The translations under genes and the position numbers were made by a program. The notes beneath the pieces were generated by a model, which did no database searches, was not told the origin of the DNA, and worked only from the letters and a program-made list of their open reading frames with translations. Shown here in pieces: positions 18,644 to 27,474 of a stretch of DNA of 59,550 nt (positions are counted from its first letter, which is position 1; the number at the start of each line of letters is the position of its first letter). The DNA comes from PVC group bacterium (ex Bugula neritina AB1) (GTDB lineage: Bacteria > GCA-001730085): positions 1-59,550 of the forward strand of contig MDLB01000103.1 in NCBI GenBank assembly GCA_001730085.1, in the 5' to 3' direction.

Positions 18644-19191
18644 AAGTGAAGCCGCGGTACAATTTATAATATGAGAATATTACGAAGTTTCTGATAGGCT
18701 TTTGAGGAATAAGTTTTACGATATTTTGTTCTTTTTAGATAAAGGCCTATCTCTTGTAGGTATTTTTTTTAAAATAGCAAAAGTCTTCAAGATCGTTTCA
18801 GAAAATTTTGTGATTTAGAGTTATAATGACCTCGAAATATCTTCTTCTTATAATTTTAAAAATAATTTGAACTTACTTAAAGAGTTTATTATTCTTAATG
18901 ATTACTAGTGATTTTTTTAAGAATCTTATAGGATCATGTAAAATAAGGTTTTTCCAAAATATCGCATAAGCTTTTTTCGAAATGACAAAATTTTTAAAAA
19001 AAACTACAAGAAAACTTATGAGGTATTTTGCAAAGGTCTCAAGGTGTTTTGTAGTACGCTTGAGAAATAATAAGATAATGAAGGTTTTTTAATGAGGGTT
19101 TGCGGGTTTTGAATAATGTTTTCTTTGGTAGTGCTTTTACTGTTAAAAAAATAAACTTGATAAGCTCTTATTTTAAAGAGAGAATTTTTTG
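18644..19191. other. Intergenic region between guaA and dnaE with inverted repeats
   Basis: No gene is seen. GATAGGCTTT (18693) can pair with AAAGGCCTATC (18741-18751), and CCTA/TAGG just after it is followed by a T-run near 18762; together they may end guaBA transcription, though weakly. ATTCTTAA (18891-18898) and TTAAGAAT (18917-18924) form another inverted repeat. The recurrent 17-base motif lies at 19019-19035. The dnaE ribosome site AAAGAGAG is at the end. Confidence 0.4.
19019..19035 (+). promoter_or_regulatory. Recurrent upstream motif, copy 2
   Basis: TGAGGTATTTTGCAAAG is 156 nt before the dnaE start. It is 16/17 identical to the copy before the phosphofructokinase gene (39025) and 14/17 to the copy at 985. 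Its role is unknown. Confidence 0.35.
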
Positions 19192-22100
19192 ATGGGAAAT
19201 CTTTTCACACATTTAAGGGTTCATTCGGATCACACTCTACTATTTAGTTGTTGTCGGATTTCAAAAATATTGGATTTAGCAGCTTCCCAAGGCATGACTT
19301 CGCTCGCTTTGACAGACTCAGGGAATATGTTTGGAGCGGTTGATTTTTTTCAGAAAGCTCGGGATAAAAATATTAAACCCATATTGGGGCTAGAGCCCTG
19401 TCTTCTATCTTCTTCAAGATTTGAAAAAAAAACAAGAAAGCAAGGTGTTCAGCATTTTAATATAGCTCTTTTAGCAGAAACAGAAAAGGGTTATCGTAAC
19501 CTTATAAAACTTGCAACTTTAGGTTATGTCGAAGGCTTTTATTATCGACCTCGCATCGATTGGGAATTATTAGAAAAATACTCAGAAGGTTTGATTTGTC
19601 TGAGTGGTTTTTTTAAAGGTCCTTTGGGTTATCATATTTTTAATCAACAAGAAGAGAAAGTTGATGAGCAATTAAAGAAGTTTTTGGATATTTTTGGCTC
19701 CAAAAATTTTTATTTAGAGCTACAGAGGCATGATCTCCCAGAGAGGGAAATTATCATAGAGAATTATAAAAAAATCTCACAGAAACATGATATCCCTTTA
19801 GTAGCGACAAATGATGTTTTTTATCTTCATAAGGAAGATTATTTGGCTCATGAAATTTTGATGTGTATATCCACAGGGAAACTCCTTAGTGATGAGAATC
19901 GGATGAAGTTCCCTTCTAGAGAGTTTTACTTTAAGTCTTCAGAAGAGATGGTGGAGCTTTTTAAAGATTGTCCAGAAGCTATTGAAAATACAGCGATCAT
20001 TGCGGATCGTTGCAATGTTGAACTAGACTTTAAGGCACGACATTTGCCCAAATTTGAAAATCCTGAAAATGTTTCGAGTAAGATTTACTTAAGAGATCTA
20101 TGTTTAAAGGCTTTGCCTAAGAAGTACCCTAATCCAGATAAAAAAATCATGGATCGGCTTGATTTTGAACTCAAATCTATTAATGATATGGGGTTTCCGG
20201 ATTACTTTTTAATTGTTAGTGATTTTATTCGCTATGCTAAAGGAGAGAATATTCCTGTTGGTCCAGGGAGAGGCTCTGTAGCAGGAAGTATTGTTGCTTA
20301 TTTGATGGATATAACAAATCTTGACCCTTTGAAATATGAACTTCTTTTTGAAAGATTTCTGAATCCTGCAAGGATTTCGATGCCGGATATAGATATCGAC
20401 TTTTGTAAAAATAAACGGGGTCAGGTTATCGAGTATGTCACAGAGAAATATGGAAGAGAATGTGTTGCTCAAATCATAACTTTTGGGACGATGGCTGCAA
20501 AAATGGTTTTACGTGATGTTGGTAGAGTTATTGATATCCCATTACCAGAAGTTGATAAATTAGCTAAACTTGTACCTACAGATCCGAAAATAAAACTTCA
20601 GAGGGCTTTAGATGAGGTCCCAGAGCTTAAAAAAGCCTATACTTCTAATGAAAACTATAAACAACTTTTCGATATGTCTTTAAAGTTGGAAGGACTGGTT
20701 AGGCAACCTGGGATTCATGCGGCAGGGATTCTTATTTGTGAATCTCCTTTAATAAATATGACACCTCTTTACAAAACCGCAGAAGAAGTAACATCTCAAT
20801 ATGAAGCTAAGTTTTTGGAAGATCTTGGGCTTCTCAAAATGGACTTTTTAGGATTAAAAACGCTTTCTATCATCGCCGATACCTGTGAAAGTATTAAGCA
20901 AGAAGAAAATATAGATTTAGATATAGACACAATCCCTATGGATGATAAGCCAACGTATGATCTTTTAAGTTCAGGAGAGACGATTGGTGTTTTTCAATTA
21001 GAAAGTGAAGGGATGCGTCATCTTTCGAAAAATATGGTTGTCGATACTTTTGAAGTTCTTGTGGCCTTGCTTGCTCTTTATCGTCCAGGTCCTTTGGACT
21101 GGGCCCCTGACTTTATTGAAAGAAAGCATGGGCGTCAAAAAATAAAATATTTACATCCCTTAATGAAACCTATATTAGAGAAAACATATGGTATTATGTT
21201 GTACCAAGAGCAAGTTATGCGTTCAGTTAGTGACTTAGCTGGATTTAGTTTGGCTGAGGCGGATTTACTGCGTCGTGCTATGGGTAAAAAGAAAGAAGAT
21301 GTTATGGCAGCACAAAGAGAGAAATTTGTGCAAGGTTGTGAAAGTCGTAATCAAATTCCTGCTAAGCTTGCGCACAAGATTTTTGATACTATTTACAAGT
21401 TTGCTGGCTATGGTTTTAACAAGTCGCATAGTGTTGCTTATGCTCTTATTTCTTATCAAACAGCTTATTTGAAAGCCCATTATCCTGTTCATTATATGTC
21501 GGCATTATTGACAAACTCTATGGATAATACGGACAAAGTTGCTTTGTTTATCGAAGAGTGTAAAAAGATGAAAATAGCGATTTTGCCTCCGGATGTCAAT
21601 GAAAGTAAATCTTCTTTCACGGTTGGTTCTTCGGGAATAAGGTTTGGTTTAAGTGCTGTTAAAAATATTGGAGAAGGTCCTATCTCAGAAATCATAGAGG
21701 CTCGTCAAAAAGGAGGTTCTTTTTGCTCTTTGTTTGATTTTTGTGATCGATTGAACTTGAAAGTTTTAAATAAAAGAGTTTTTGAAAGCTTGATTAAGGT
21801 CGGAGCGATGGATGCTTTTGGTTTAGCAAGAGCACAGATGTTTGAATCTTTGGAAAGTGTGATTAGTAAGTGTCAAAAAGAGAAAGAGGATAAGGAAAGA
21901 GGGCAAACGTTACTTTTTGATGAAGTGGAAGAAAAAGAAGGCTTTATCGTAGAAAAAGAGGAATGGCCCATAGAGTCTATTTTGACCTTTGAAAAAGAGT
22001 TAGTTGGGTTTTATTTAACAGGAAATCCTTTGGATAGATACAGTGACCTTTTAAAGCTTTATATTTCAGATACGAGTTTGACAATGAAGCAGCATAAGGA

Positions 22101-22659
22101 TAGGTTTTTGAAAATGCTGAAAGAAGGCTCAACTATGAAAGACGTTTCTATTCGTTTGGGAGGGATGGTTGTTGATCTTAGAAAATTTATAACAAAAAAA
22201 AATGAAACGATGGCTTATCTTAAAATAGAAGATCGTGATGGGCAAGTTGATGTTGTTATTTTTCCTAAAACATATCAGCTTTATCAAAACAATTTAAATG
22301 TTGATGATCTTGTTTTTTTACAAGGTAAAGTGAGTTTGAATTCTCGGACGGAAGAACTTCAGGTTGTCGCAGAAAAAATTTTGGACTTGAAAGCGCTTCC
22401 GGGAATTTATGGTGATAGTTTGTGTGTGAAAATAAAAACAGATCTGGCGAATGATAAGGTTGTGCAAGATTTAAAAAACGTGATCAAAAAAAATCCAGGA
22501 ACATGTTCTTTACGGTTTCACTTTGAAACATCTTCTAAGGAAACACTGTCTGTATTGACAGGAGATAAATATTGGGTTGATCCTACTTCTGAGTTGCGAC
22601 GTAACTTGGAAAGTATTGTTGGTAAAGATACTGTTTTTATGGAGGAAAATATGATATGA
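19192..22659 (+). CDS. dnaE: DNA polymerase III alpha subunit
   Basis: This is the replicative polymerase, about 1155 residues, as in typical DnaE1. The N-terminal PHP domain begins HLRVHSDHTLL; as in E. coli, the usual metal-binding LHVH is LRVH, so PHP exonuclease activity is doubtful. The catalytic palm contains GPGRGSVAGS and PDIDIDF with D399 and D401. The finger region GYGFNKSHSVAYALISYQTAYLK follows, then a helix-hairpin-helix and an OB fold (VSIRLGGMVVDLRKFITKKNETMAYLKIEDRDG split over 980-1030). I start at ATG 19192; the preceding TTG is closer to the AAAGAGAG site and less likely. It leads an operon and overlaps the next gene by ATGA. Confidence 0.97.
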   Translation: MGNLFTHLRVHSDHTLLFSCCRISKILDLAASQGMTSLALTDSGNMFGAVDFFQKARDKNIKPILGLEPCLLSSSRFEKKTRKQGVQHFNIALLAETEKGYRNLIKLATLGYVEGFYYRPRIDWELLEKYSEGLICLSGFFKGPLGYHIFNQQEEKVDEQLKKFLDIFGSKNFYLELQRHDLPEREIIIENYKKISQKHDIPLVATNDVFYLHKEDYLAHEILMCISTGKLLSDENRMKFPSREFYFKSSEEMVELFKDCPEAIENTAIIADRCNVELDFKARHLPKFENPENVSSKIYLRDLCLKALPKKYPNPDKKIMDRLDFELKSINDMGFPDYFLIVSDFIRYAKGENIPVGPGRGSVAGSIVAYLMDITNLDPLKYELLFERFLNPARISMPDIDIDFCKNKRGQVIEYVTEKYGRECVAQIITFGTMAAKMVLRDVGRVIDIPLPEVDKLAKLVPTDPKIKLQRALDEVPELKKAYTSNENYKQLFDMSLKLEGLVRQPGIHAAGILICESPLINMTPLYKTAEEVTSQYEAKFLEDLGLLKMDFLGLKTLSIIADTCESIKQEENIDLDIDTIPMDDKPTYDLLSSGETIGVFQLESEGMRHLSKNMVVDTFEVLVALLALYRPGPLDWAPDFIERKHGRQKIKYLHPLMKPILEKTYGIMLYQEQVMRSVSDLAGFSLAEADLLRRAMGKKKEDVMAAQREKFVQGCESRNQIPAKLAHKIFDTIYKFAGYGFNKSHSVAYALISYQTAYLKAHYPVHYMSALLTNSMDNTDKVALFIEECKKMKIAILPPDVNESKSSFTVGSSGIRFGLSAVKNIGEGPISEIIEARQKGGSFCSLFDFCDRLNLKVLNKRVFESLIKVGAMDAFGLARAQMFESLESVISKCQKEKEDKERGQTLLFDEVEEKEGFIVEKEEWPIESILTFEKELVGFYLTGNPLDRYSDLLKLYISDTSLTMKQHKDRFLKMLKEGSTMKDVSIRLGGMVVDLRKFITKKNETMAYLKIEDRDGQVDVVIFPKTYQLYQNNLNVDDLVFLQGKVSLNSRTEELQVVAEKILDLKALPGIYGDSLCVKIKTDLANDKVVQDLKNVIKKNPGTCSLRFHFETSSKETLSVLTGDKYWVDPTSELRRNLESIVGKDTVFMEENMI

Positions 22660-23834
22660 GTTTTGGGGTCCGTTACGGAGCATCTTGTAGCCTTTTTTTA
22701 AGATCATTATTGTTTTTTTTCATTATTTTTTTGTTTTTACTGACAGGGCAAAAAAGCTCTCTTTTTGCTTCTTCCTTTAAAACATTAGCTATACAGTGTC
22801 ATGTTAAACAAGTCTCATACTGTAGGTTGCAAGACTTTGCCAAGACTTTTGATTTTGAACAAAAATGGGATAAAAGAAGAACGGTTTTAACCTTTTCTTC
22901 TAAAGGTTTAGAATTGAGATTTTTACCTTATAACTCATGGTTTTGGGCGAATGATAAAATTTTTCGATTGAAAGGTTTTATTCATTATTATGAAGGCTAT
23001 TTGGTTGCACCTATTTATCTTAAAAACATCATTGAAGAACTTATTAGAAAAAATCAAAGTGATAAGAAAACAAGTTTTACTCCTCAAAAACTTTCTCGGT
23101 CTAATATAACAAGTTTTCGTAAGAAAAAAGAATCACATGGTATTCACACTGTTATGATAGATCCTGGTCATGGTGGTAAGGATAAGGGAGCTGTAGGTGC
23201 TAGAGGTTTGCAAGAAAAAAATTTGGTTTTGGATGTCGCGAAGGTTTTAAAGAATATTTTAGAACAAGAAGGCATGAAGGTCCTTTTAACAAGAGATACA
23301 GATGAGTATATTTCTCTTCGAAAAAGGTCAGAATTGACGAATCGGTCTTCTGCGGATCTATTTATCAGCTTACATGCAAATTCTTCGAAAAACAAAAGAG
23401 CGAGAGGTTTAGAGGTTTTTTACCTTTCCGATAAAATGGATGACTATGCACGTGCTTTGATGGCAAAAGAGCAGCACAATATTTTCCAAAAAGATAGCAG
23501 AAAAGATGCGGGATATATTGTGCCTTCTGATACAGAGGTAGCCTTAAGTGAAATTTTATTAGATGTTTATCGGTCTGAAAGTTTTAATCTTAGTGAGTTT
23601 GTTTTGGACAGCATGGTCAAAGATTTAGGGCTAAAAAAAAGAGGGGTTAAAGGGGCGAGGTTTTATGTTATAAAGAATTCACTGCTTCCTGCGATTCTCA
23701 TAGAAATAGGTTTTATTTCAAATCCTTTAGAAGTTAAATTTTTACGTGAAAATATTTACAAAGTTGCCTCCTCAATTGCTACAGGTGTATTAAAATATAA
23801 GAATGTTTATGACAATTTGTCGGGAGATCTATAG
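22656..23834 (+). CDS. N-acetylmuramoyl-L-alanine amidase (Amidase_3)
   Basis: It hydrolyses the amide bond between muramic acid and the stem peptide during cell separation or wall turnover, in the periplasm. A hydrophobic N-terminal segment (about 8-35) is a signal peptide or anchor. Residues 40-135 form a copper-amine-oxidase-N-like or AMIN-like binding domain. The catalytic Amidase_3 domain runs from about 165 to the end, with all zinc and catalytic residues present: H172 (DPGHGG), E187 (LQEKN), H240 (SLHANS) and E350 (IEIGFISN). The insert after the third ligand could regulate access, as in AmiB/AmiC. The start overlaps the dnaE stop by 4 nt, so it is translationally coupled. AmiC-like in role; the exact orthologue is not certain. 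Confidence 0.92.
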   Translation: MSFGVRYGASCSLFLRSLLFFFIIFLFLLTGQKSSLFASSFKTLAIQCHVKQVSYCRLQDFAKTFDFEQKWDKRRTVLTFSSKGLELRFLPYNSWFWANDKIFRLKGFIHYYEGYLVAPIYLKNIIEELIRKNQSDKKTSFTPQKLSRSNITSFRKKKESHGIHTVMIDPGHGGKDKGAVGARGLQEKNLVLDVAKVLKNILEQEGMKVLLTRDTDEYISLRKRSELTNRSSADLFISLHANSSKNKRARGLEVFYLSDKMDDYARALMAKEQHNIFQKDSRKDAGYIVPSDTEVALSEILLDVYRSESFNLSEFVLDSMVKDLGLKKRGVKGARFYVIKNSLLPAILIEIGFISNPLEVKFLRENIYKVASSIATGVLKYKNVYDNLSGDL

Positions 23835-23836
23835 AA

Positions 23837-24697
23837 GTGAGAAATTCACATCTTTTTTCTGAGGAGTTGTTGCTTAAAAAAAGACCTAAAATTGGTGTTT
23901 TTGATTCAGGGATGGGTGGCTTTAGTGTTTTAAAATCATTGATCAAAAAGTCGCCGTATTGTGATTTTGTTTATATTGGAGATACAGCTAATTTTCCTTA
24001 TGGCATGAAATCTAAGGAACAGATTATCTCATGTACACACAATGCTGTTAACTTTTTATTGAAAAAAGATGTTGAGTCTGTGATCATTGGCTGTCATACA
24101 GCATCGATTTTTACGATGAATCAGATGGAAAAGTCTTTTTCTATACCGCTTTTTTTTATGGTTCCAGCGGCTTGTTTGGAAGCTTTACGGGTTTCAAAAA
24201 AACGTGTGATAGCAGTGATAGGGACAAAGGCTACAGTTCAAAGTGATGAGTATTCGAGATATTTAAAGTCTTATGATCGAAATATTCATGTGAAGTCAAG
24301 AGATTGTCCTTTGCTTATTGAGTTCGCTGAAAGAGGATCGATTGATATCCCTTTGGTTAGGAAAGTTGTGAAAAACTATTTGGAAGACTTTGTAACTTCT
24401 GAAGTGGATACGTTGATTTTGGGATGTACTCATTTTTCTATTTTTAGAGATCTGATCCGGCAAGAAGTGGGAGAACATGTTAATTTAGTTGATCCTGTTT
24501 ATTCTGTGTCGGATGAGATTGTTAATAAATATGGTATCCAAAGTCTAGATGATCGTTTTTCTTTGGATGTTTATGTGACAAATGGTGATTTAGAATATTA
24601 TTTAGATAGAGTGTATAAGCTATTTGTTGGTATGGAAGTGGATTTGAAAATCAAAAAAATAATATTGGATGAAAAAAATGTTTATCAATATACTTAA
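23837..24697 (+). CDS. murI: Glutamate racemase
   Basis: It makes D-glutamate for the peptidoglycan stem peptide in the cytoplasm. The 286-residue protein has IGVFDSGMGGFSVLKSL, YIGDTANFPYG and LGCTHFSIF with C197. The first catalytic cysteine is C86 in GCHTAS; most family members have CNT or CST, so H87 in place of Asn/Ser is unusual but next to an intact Cys. The start is GTG, 2 nt after the amidase stop. The pairing with a wall amidase makes biological sense. Paralogous aspartate racemases differ around the cysteines, so MurI is preferred. Confidence 0.92.
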   Translation: MRNSHLFSEELLLKKRPKIGVFDSGMGGFSVLKSLIKKSPYCDFVYIGDTANFPYGMKSKEQIISCTHNAVNFLLKKDVESVIIGCHTASIFTMNQMEKSFSIPLFFMVPAACLEALRVSKKRVIAVIGTKATVQSDEYSRYLKSYDRNIHVKSRDCPLLIEFAERGSIDIPLVRKVVKNYLEDFVTSEVDTLILGCTHFSIFRDLIRQEVGEHVNLVDPVYSVSDEIVNKYGIQSLDDRFSLDVYVTNGDLEYYLDRVYKLFVGMEVDLKIKKIILDEKNVYQYT

Positions 24698-25055
24698 ACA
24701 AAGTTTTAGTTCGGCTCATAAAATAGATGGCCATAAAGGTAAGTGTGCTTTTTTACATGGACATAATTGGACAGTAGAGATTGCTGTTGCGTCTTATAAG
24801 CTTGATCACTTAGGAATGGGAATGGACTTTGCGGATATCAAGCGTCTTGTAAAACCAGTGATAGATGAGTTAGATCATTGTTATTTAAATGACTTACCGT
24901 ACTTTCAACATTTTTTGCCTACGGCAGAAAATGTGGCTAAGTATATTTATGAGTCGTTAGTGTCTATTTTTTCAAATGAAGATGTTGATATTCAAGAAGT
25001 TATTGTTTGGGAAACAGACGGTTGTGGAGTTAAATATAGGGATACTAAGGAATAA
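24678..25055 (+). CDS. queD: 6-carboxy-5,6,7,8-tetrahydropterin synthase (QueD)
   Basis: It converts 7,8-dihydroneopterin triphosphate to 6-carboxytetrahydropterin, the second step to preQ0 and queuosine. The protein has FSSAHKI (zinc His), KCAFLHGHNW (catalytic Cys plus two zinc His), GMGMDFADIK and VWETDGCGVKY with the substrate-binding Glu. The usual length is about 120. The frame opens at 24669, but ATG 24678 has GGA about 8 nt upstream and gives the normal N-terminus MFINILKQSFSSAH. It overlaps the murI end. No queC, queE or queF is in the window. A 6-pyruvoyl-tetrahydropterin synthase role is less likely in this setting. Confidence 0.9.
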   Translation: MFINILKQSFSSAHKIDGHKGKCAFLHGHNWTVEIAVASYKLDHLGMGMDFADIKRLVKPVIDELDHCYLNDLPYFQHFLPTAENVAKYIYESLVSIFSNEDVDIQEVIVWETDGCGVKYRDTKE

Positions 25056-25060
25056 AAAAA

Positions 25061-25774
25061 ATGAGAATAGATGGACGTGATCATGATGAGATGAGACCTG
25101 TTAAAATAACCAAAAATTATTTGAAAAGTCCTGAAGGGTCAGTTTTGATTGAGGTTGGTGACACACGTGTTATTTGTACAGCACATGTTGAGGAAAAAGT
25201 TCCGATGTTTTTAAAAGATACAGCTCAAGGTTGGTTAACTGCCGAATATAGTATGTTACCTGGAGCTGGGAACACACGTATAAATAGAGAGGTTAGTAGA
25301 GGGAAAGTTTCGGGAAGAACTGCTGAAATTCAAAGATTTATTGGCCGTTCGTTACGAAGTGTTGTCGATAGGAGTTGTTTCCCTAGAATGACAATAACCG
25401 TCGATTGTGATGTTATTCAAGCTGATGGGGGAACAAGGACAGCTTCTTTGACAGGAGCTTATGTGGCTGTCGAGATGGCTTTGCAAAAAATGCTTCGTGA
25501 GAAAAAAATCAAAAGAAACCCATGTACAGAAATGATAGCTGCTGTTAGCGTAGGTATTTTAAAAGGTTCAGCTTTGCTTGATCTCTGTTATAAAGAAGAT
25601 TTTAATATTGATGTAGATATGAATGTTGTTATGACAGCTTCAGGTTCTTTTGTTGAAATACAAGGAACAGCAGAAGGGAACTCTTATACTAAAGAGGAGT
25701 TGGATAAAATGCTTGAATTATCCAGAAAAGGTATCATGGAGCTGATTGCTATTCAAGAGGAGTGCTTGAGGTGA
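25061..25774 (+). CDS. rph: Ribonuclease PH
   Basis: It trims tRNA 3' ends by phosphorolysis. At 237 residues it is full length. Motifs are VGDTRVICTAHVEE, the phosphate-binding SGRTAEIQRFIGRSLRSVVD segment, and VDCDVIQADGGTRTASLTGAYVA with the catalytic Asp residues. It starts 5 nt after queD and overlaps rdgB by GTGA. The rph-rdgB pairing is a widespread bacterial arrangement. Confidence 0.96.
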   Translation: MRIDGRDHDEMRPVKITKNYLKSPEGSVLIEVGDTRVICTAHVEEKVPMFLKDTAQGWLTAEYSMLPGAGNTRINREVSRGKVSGRTAEIQRFIGRSLRSVVDRSCFPRMTITVDCDVIQADGGTRTASLTGAYVAVEMALQKMLREKKIKRNPCTEMIAAVSVGILKGSALLDLCYKEDFNIDVDMNVVMTASGSFVEIQGTAEGNSYTKEELDKMLELSRKGIMELIAIQEECLR

Positions 25775-26376
25775 GTAGTCGATATGAAAAAATAGTTTTA
25801 GCCACAACCAATGAGGGTAAACGTAGAGAGTTACTTAAATTATGGCAACATCCTTTATTAGAAGTTTTGACTTTGCAAGACTTTCCTAATGTTCATGATG
25901 TTGTTGAGGATGGGGAAACCTTTGAAACAAATGCCATTAAAAAAGCTCGAGAGGTTTCTTTATATACAGGTCTTTTGGCTTTGGCCGATGACTCTGGTTT
26001 GAAAGTGGATGCCTTGAATGGTGAGCCTGGTGTTTATTCAGCTCGTTACTCTGGAGACCATGCGACGTCTCAGTCAAATATTGATAAGCTTTTGCATGAG
26101 CTAAAAGGCTTAAAAGAGGAAGAGCGTAAAGCTCGATTTGTTTGTTGTATGGTTTTGATGTATAAAGAAGATATATTAGGTGTAGTTAGAGGCTCTTGTG
26201 AAGGCTATATTATTGATAAGCCTAGAGGTAGCTTTGGATTTGGCTATGATTCTGTTTTCTTTTTTCCGGCAATGAAAAAGACTTTTGCAGAGATGACTGA
26301 GCAAGAAAAAAATGAAGTTAGTCATAGGGCTCAGGCTTTAAAAAAAATAGACAAGATAATTAGAGACTTGACATAA
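25771..26376 (+). CDS. rdgB: XTP/dITP diphosphatase (RdgB/HAM1)
   Basis: It hydrolyses non-canonical purine nucleoside triphosphates (dITP, XTP) so they are not built into DNA or RNA. The roughly 201-residue product shows ATTNEGKRRELLKL, ADDSGLKVDALNGEPGVYSARYSG, SFGFGYDSVF and SHRAQALKK, the family signature in order. I choose GTG 25771, which overlaps the rph stop as GTGA and has AGAGGAG 8 nt upstream; a GTG three codons earlier is embedded in that ribosome site. It is the last gene of the dnaE operon. Confidence 0.94.
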   Translation: MSSRYEKIVLATTNEGKRRELLKLWQHPLLEVLTLQDFPNVHDVVEDGETFETNAIKKAREVSLYTGLLALADDSGLKVDALNGEPGVYSARYSGDHATSQSNIDKLLHELKGLKEEERKARFVCCMVLMYKEDILGVVRGSCEGYIIDKPRGSFGFGYDSVFFFPAMKKTFAEMTEQEKNEVSHRAQALKKIDKIIRDLT

Positions 26377-26417
26377 TTGTATTTTTTTAAATCATCTATA
26401 TCTATCAAATAGAGATT

Positions 26418-26461
26418 ATTCTAAAATATTTTGAAATAATTAATTTAATATATTTTAGAAT
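26418..26461. repeat. 12-bp perfect inverted repeat
   Basis: ATTCTAAAATAT (26418-26429) and ATATTTTAGAAT (26450-26461) are exact reverse complements with a 20-nt loop. It lies about 40 nt after the rdgB stop. A T-rich stretch follows, but not a clean T-run. Confidence 0.4.
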
Positions 26462-26528
26462 GTTTTATTTCTTTAATGAAATATCATATTTTTTGTAGAG
26501 ATTATCTTCTTTGTAATAATTTTATTAT

Positions 26529-26560
26529 GATAAAATCAATTGATGATAAAATCGATTGAT
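26529..26560. repeat. 16-bp tandem repeat, operator-like
   Basis: GATAAAATCAATTGAT is followed immediately by GATAAAATCGATTGAT, with a single mismatch. Each unit contains a palindromic ATCAATTGAT-like core, which suits a dimeric DNA-binding protein at two adjacent sites. It is about 280 nt before the small helix-turn-helix-like gene. Confidence 0.4.
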
Positions 26561-26838
26561 GAAATTTTAATTTGAAATTAAAAAGAATATTTCTATCGAT
26601 TTTTATTAAAATAAAATGATTTATTTTGACTTTTTTTAAAGTGAATTATTTAGACGGAAAAAATAAATATTGATAATTCAATATATTTTTACTAAAATTA
26701 TAATAGGTTTTCATTTCGATTATAAGCTTTGAGTTTTTGGAATCTTTTGTATCATCCGCTAAGATCGTTGAAAAGCGTAAGTGAATTTTTTAGTTTTTAT
26801 TTTAAAGAATCAAATAAATTATGAAGGGGCGGAAAAAT

Positions 26839-27123
26839 ATGACGATATCAGCAAGTGCTAGGGAAAAACTTCAAGTATATGTAGAAGACTTGAATCGTAA
26901 TGAAATAAGTAGTATGTTGGAGATCTACATATCTGAAAAGACTTTGGGAAAAATTTTAGATGTTTCTCCTGTTTTTATTTCTAGAAACTGGCAAAAATGG
27001 GCACGTGAGTATAGTATTGAGCCTATCAACCTAAGTGGAACGAAGGCTTGCCGTAGATATTTAAGATGGAAAATGTCTGATGTTGAGAAGCTTTTTGAGT
27101 ATTTGAAGGCAGACGGTGCGTGA
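26839..27123 (+). CDS. Small putative DNA-binding protein
   Basis: No named family is recognised. The 94-residue product has a predicted helix-turn-helix: EKTLGKILDVSPVFISRNWQKWAREY at about 40-65 resembles excisionase or MerR-type recognition helices, followed by a basic wing-like CRRYLRWKMSDVEKLFEYL. AAGGGG at 26824-26829 lies 9 nt before ATG 26839. The ATG at 26821 has no ribosome site, so I use the later one. A PC4-like gene follows after 35 nt. Both may regulate the ilvE-nadA-fba genes or act on nucleic acid in general. Confidence 0.6.
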   Translation: MTISASAREKLQVYVEDLNRNEISSMLEIYISEKTLGKILDVSPVFISRNWQKWAREYSIEPINLSGTKACRRYLRWKMSDVEKLFEYLKADGA

Positions 27124-27158
27124 TTTTTTATTAATAGAGTAAGAAAAAGGAAAGAAAA

Positions 27159-27455
27159 ATGTCTGAGGCGATAGATCTTTTAACCATCACTTATCAAGAA
27201 GATGATTTGGAGTTAGTTAAAGAAATTGATAAAAAGATTCTTTCTAAGGGTGCTTGGGTTACTATCCTATATAGTTATAAAGAGTGGGATAAGAAAAAAG
27301 AATCTTACGGAGATAAAAAATTCTCTATCAGGCGTTATCAAAAAAGTGGAGATAACTATATGCCACGCTCTAAATTTAATATTTCTAGTGTGAAACAGGC
27401 AAAAAAACTTATAGATTTTTTGCAAGAGTTGTTGGAAGAAGATTTGGATCAGTAA
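27159..27455 (+). CDS. PC4/YdbC-like single-stranded nucleic-acid-binding protein
   Basis: The 98-residue product contains KKFSIRRYQKSGDNYMPRSKF at about 48-68, followed by NISSVKQAKKLIDFLQELLEE. This fits the PC4 (PF02229) pattern of a strand-rich SIRxY...P segment followed by one C-terminal helix. Bacterial members such as YdbC bind single-stranded DNA or RNA as dimers. The first 45 residues (YQEDDLELVKEIDKKILSKGAWVTILYSYKEW) would supply the first strands. A clear AAGGAAAG ribosome site precedes the ATG. Assignment is by motif only. Confidence 0.6.
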   Translation: MSEAIDLLTITYQEDDLELVKEIDKKILSKGAWVTILYSYKEWDKKKESYGDKKFSIRRYQKSGDNYMPRSKFNISSVKQAKKLIDFLQELLEEDLDQ

Positions 27456-27474
27456 CGAGGAGAGTATTAGGGTT

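Larger units (their letters stand above)
26377..26838. other. Very AT-rich intergenic region with repeats
   Basis: No gene is seen. The segment carries a 12-bp inverted repeat (26418-26461) that may end the upstream operon, a 16-bp tandem repeat (26529-26560) and several related ATCAATT/AATTGAT words. It precedes a small DNA-binding-like protein, so an autoregulatory operator is possible. Confidence 0.4.

Noticed and set aside
18693-18751. Possible riboswitch or attenuator between guaA and dnaE from alternative hairpins
   Set aside because: The pairing arms have a bulge and a 38-nt loop, no known riboswitch core is visible, and the region follows guaA by position as a weak terminator would.
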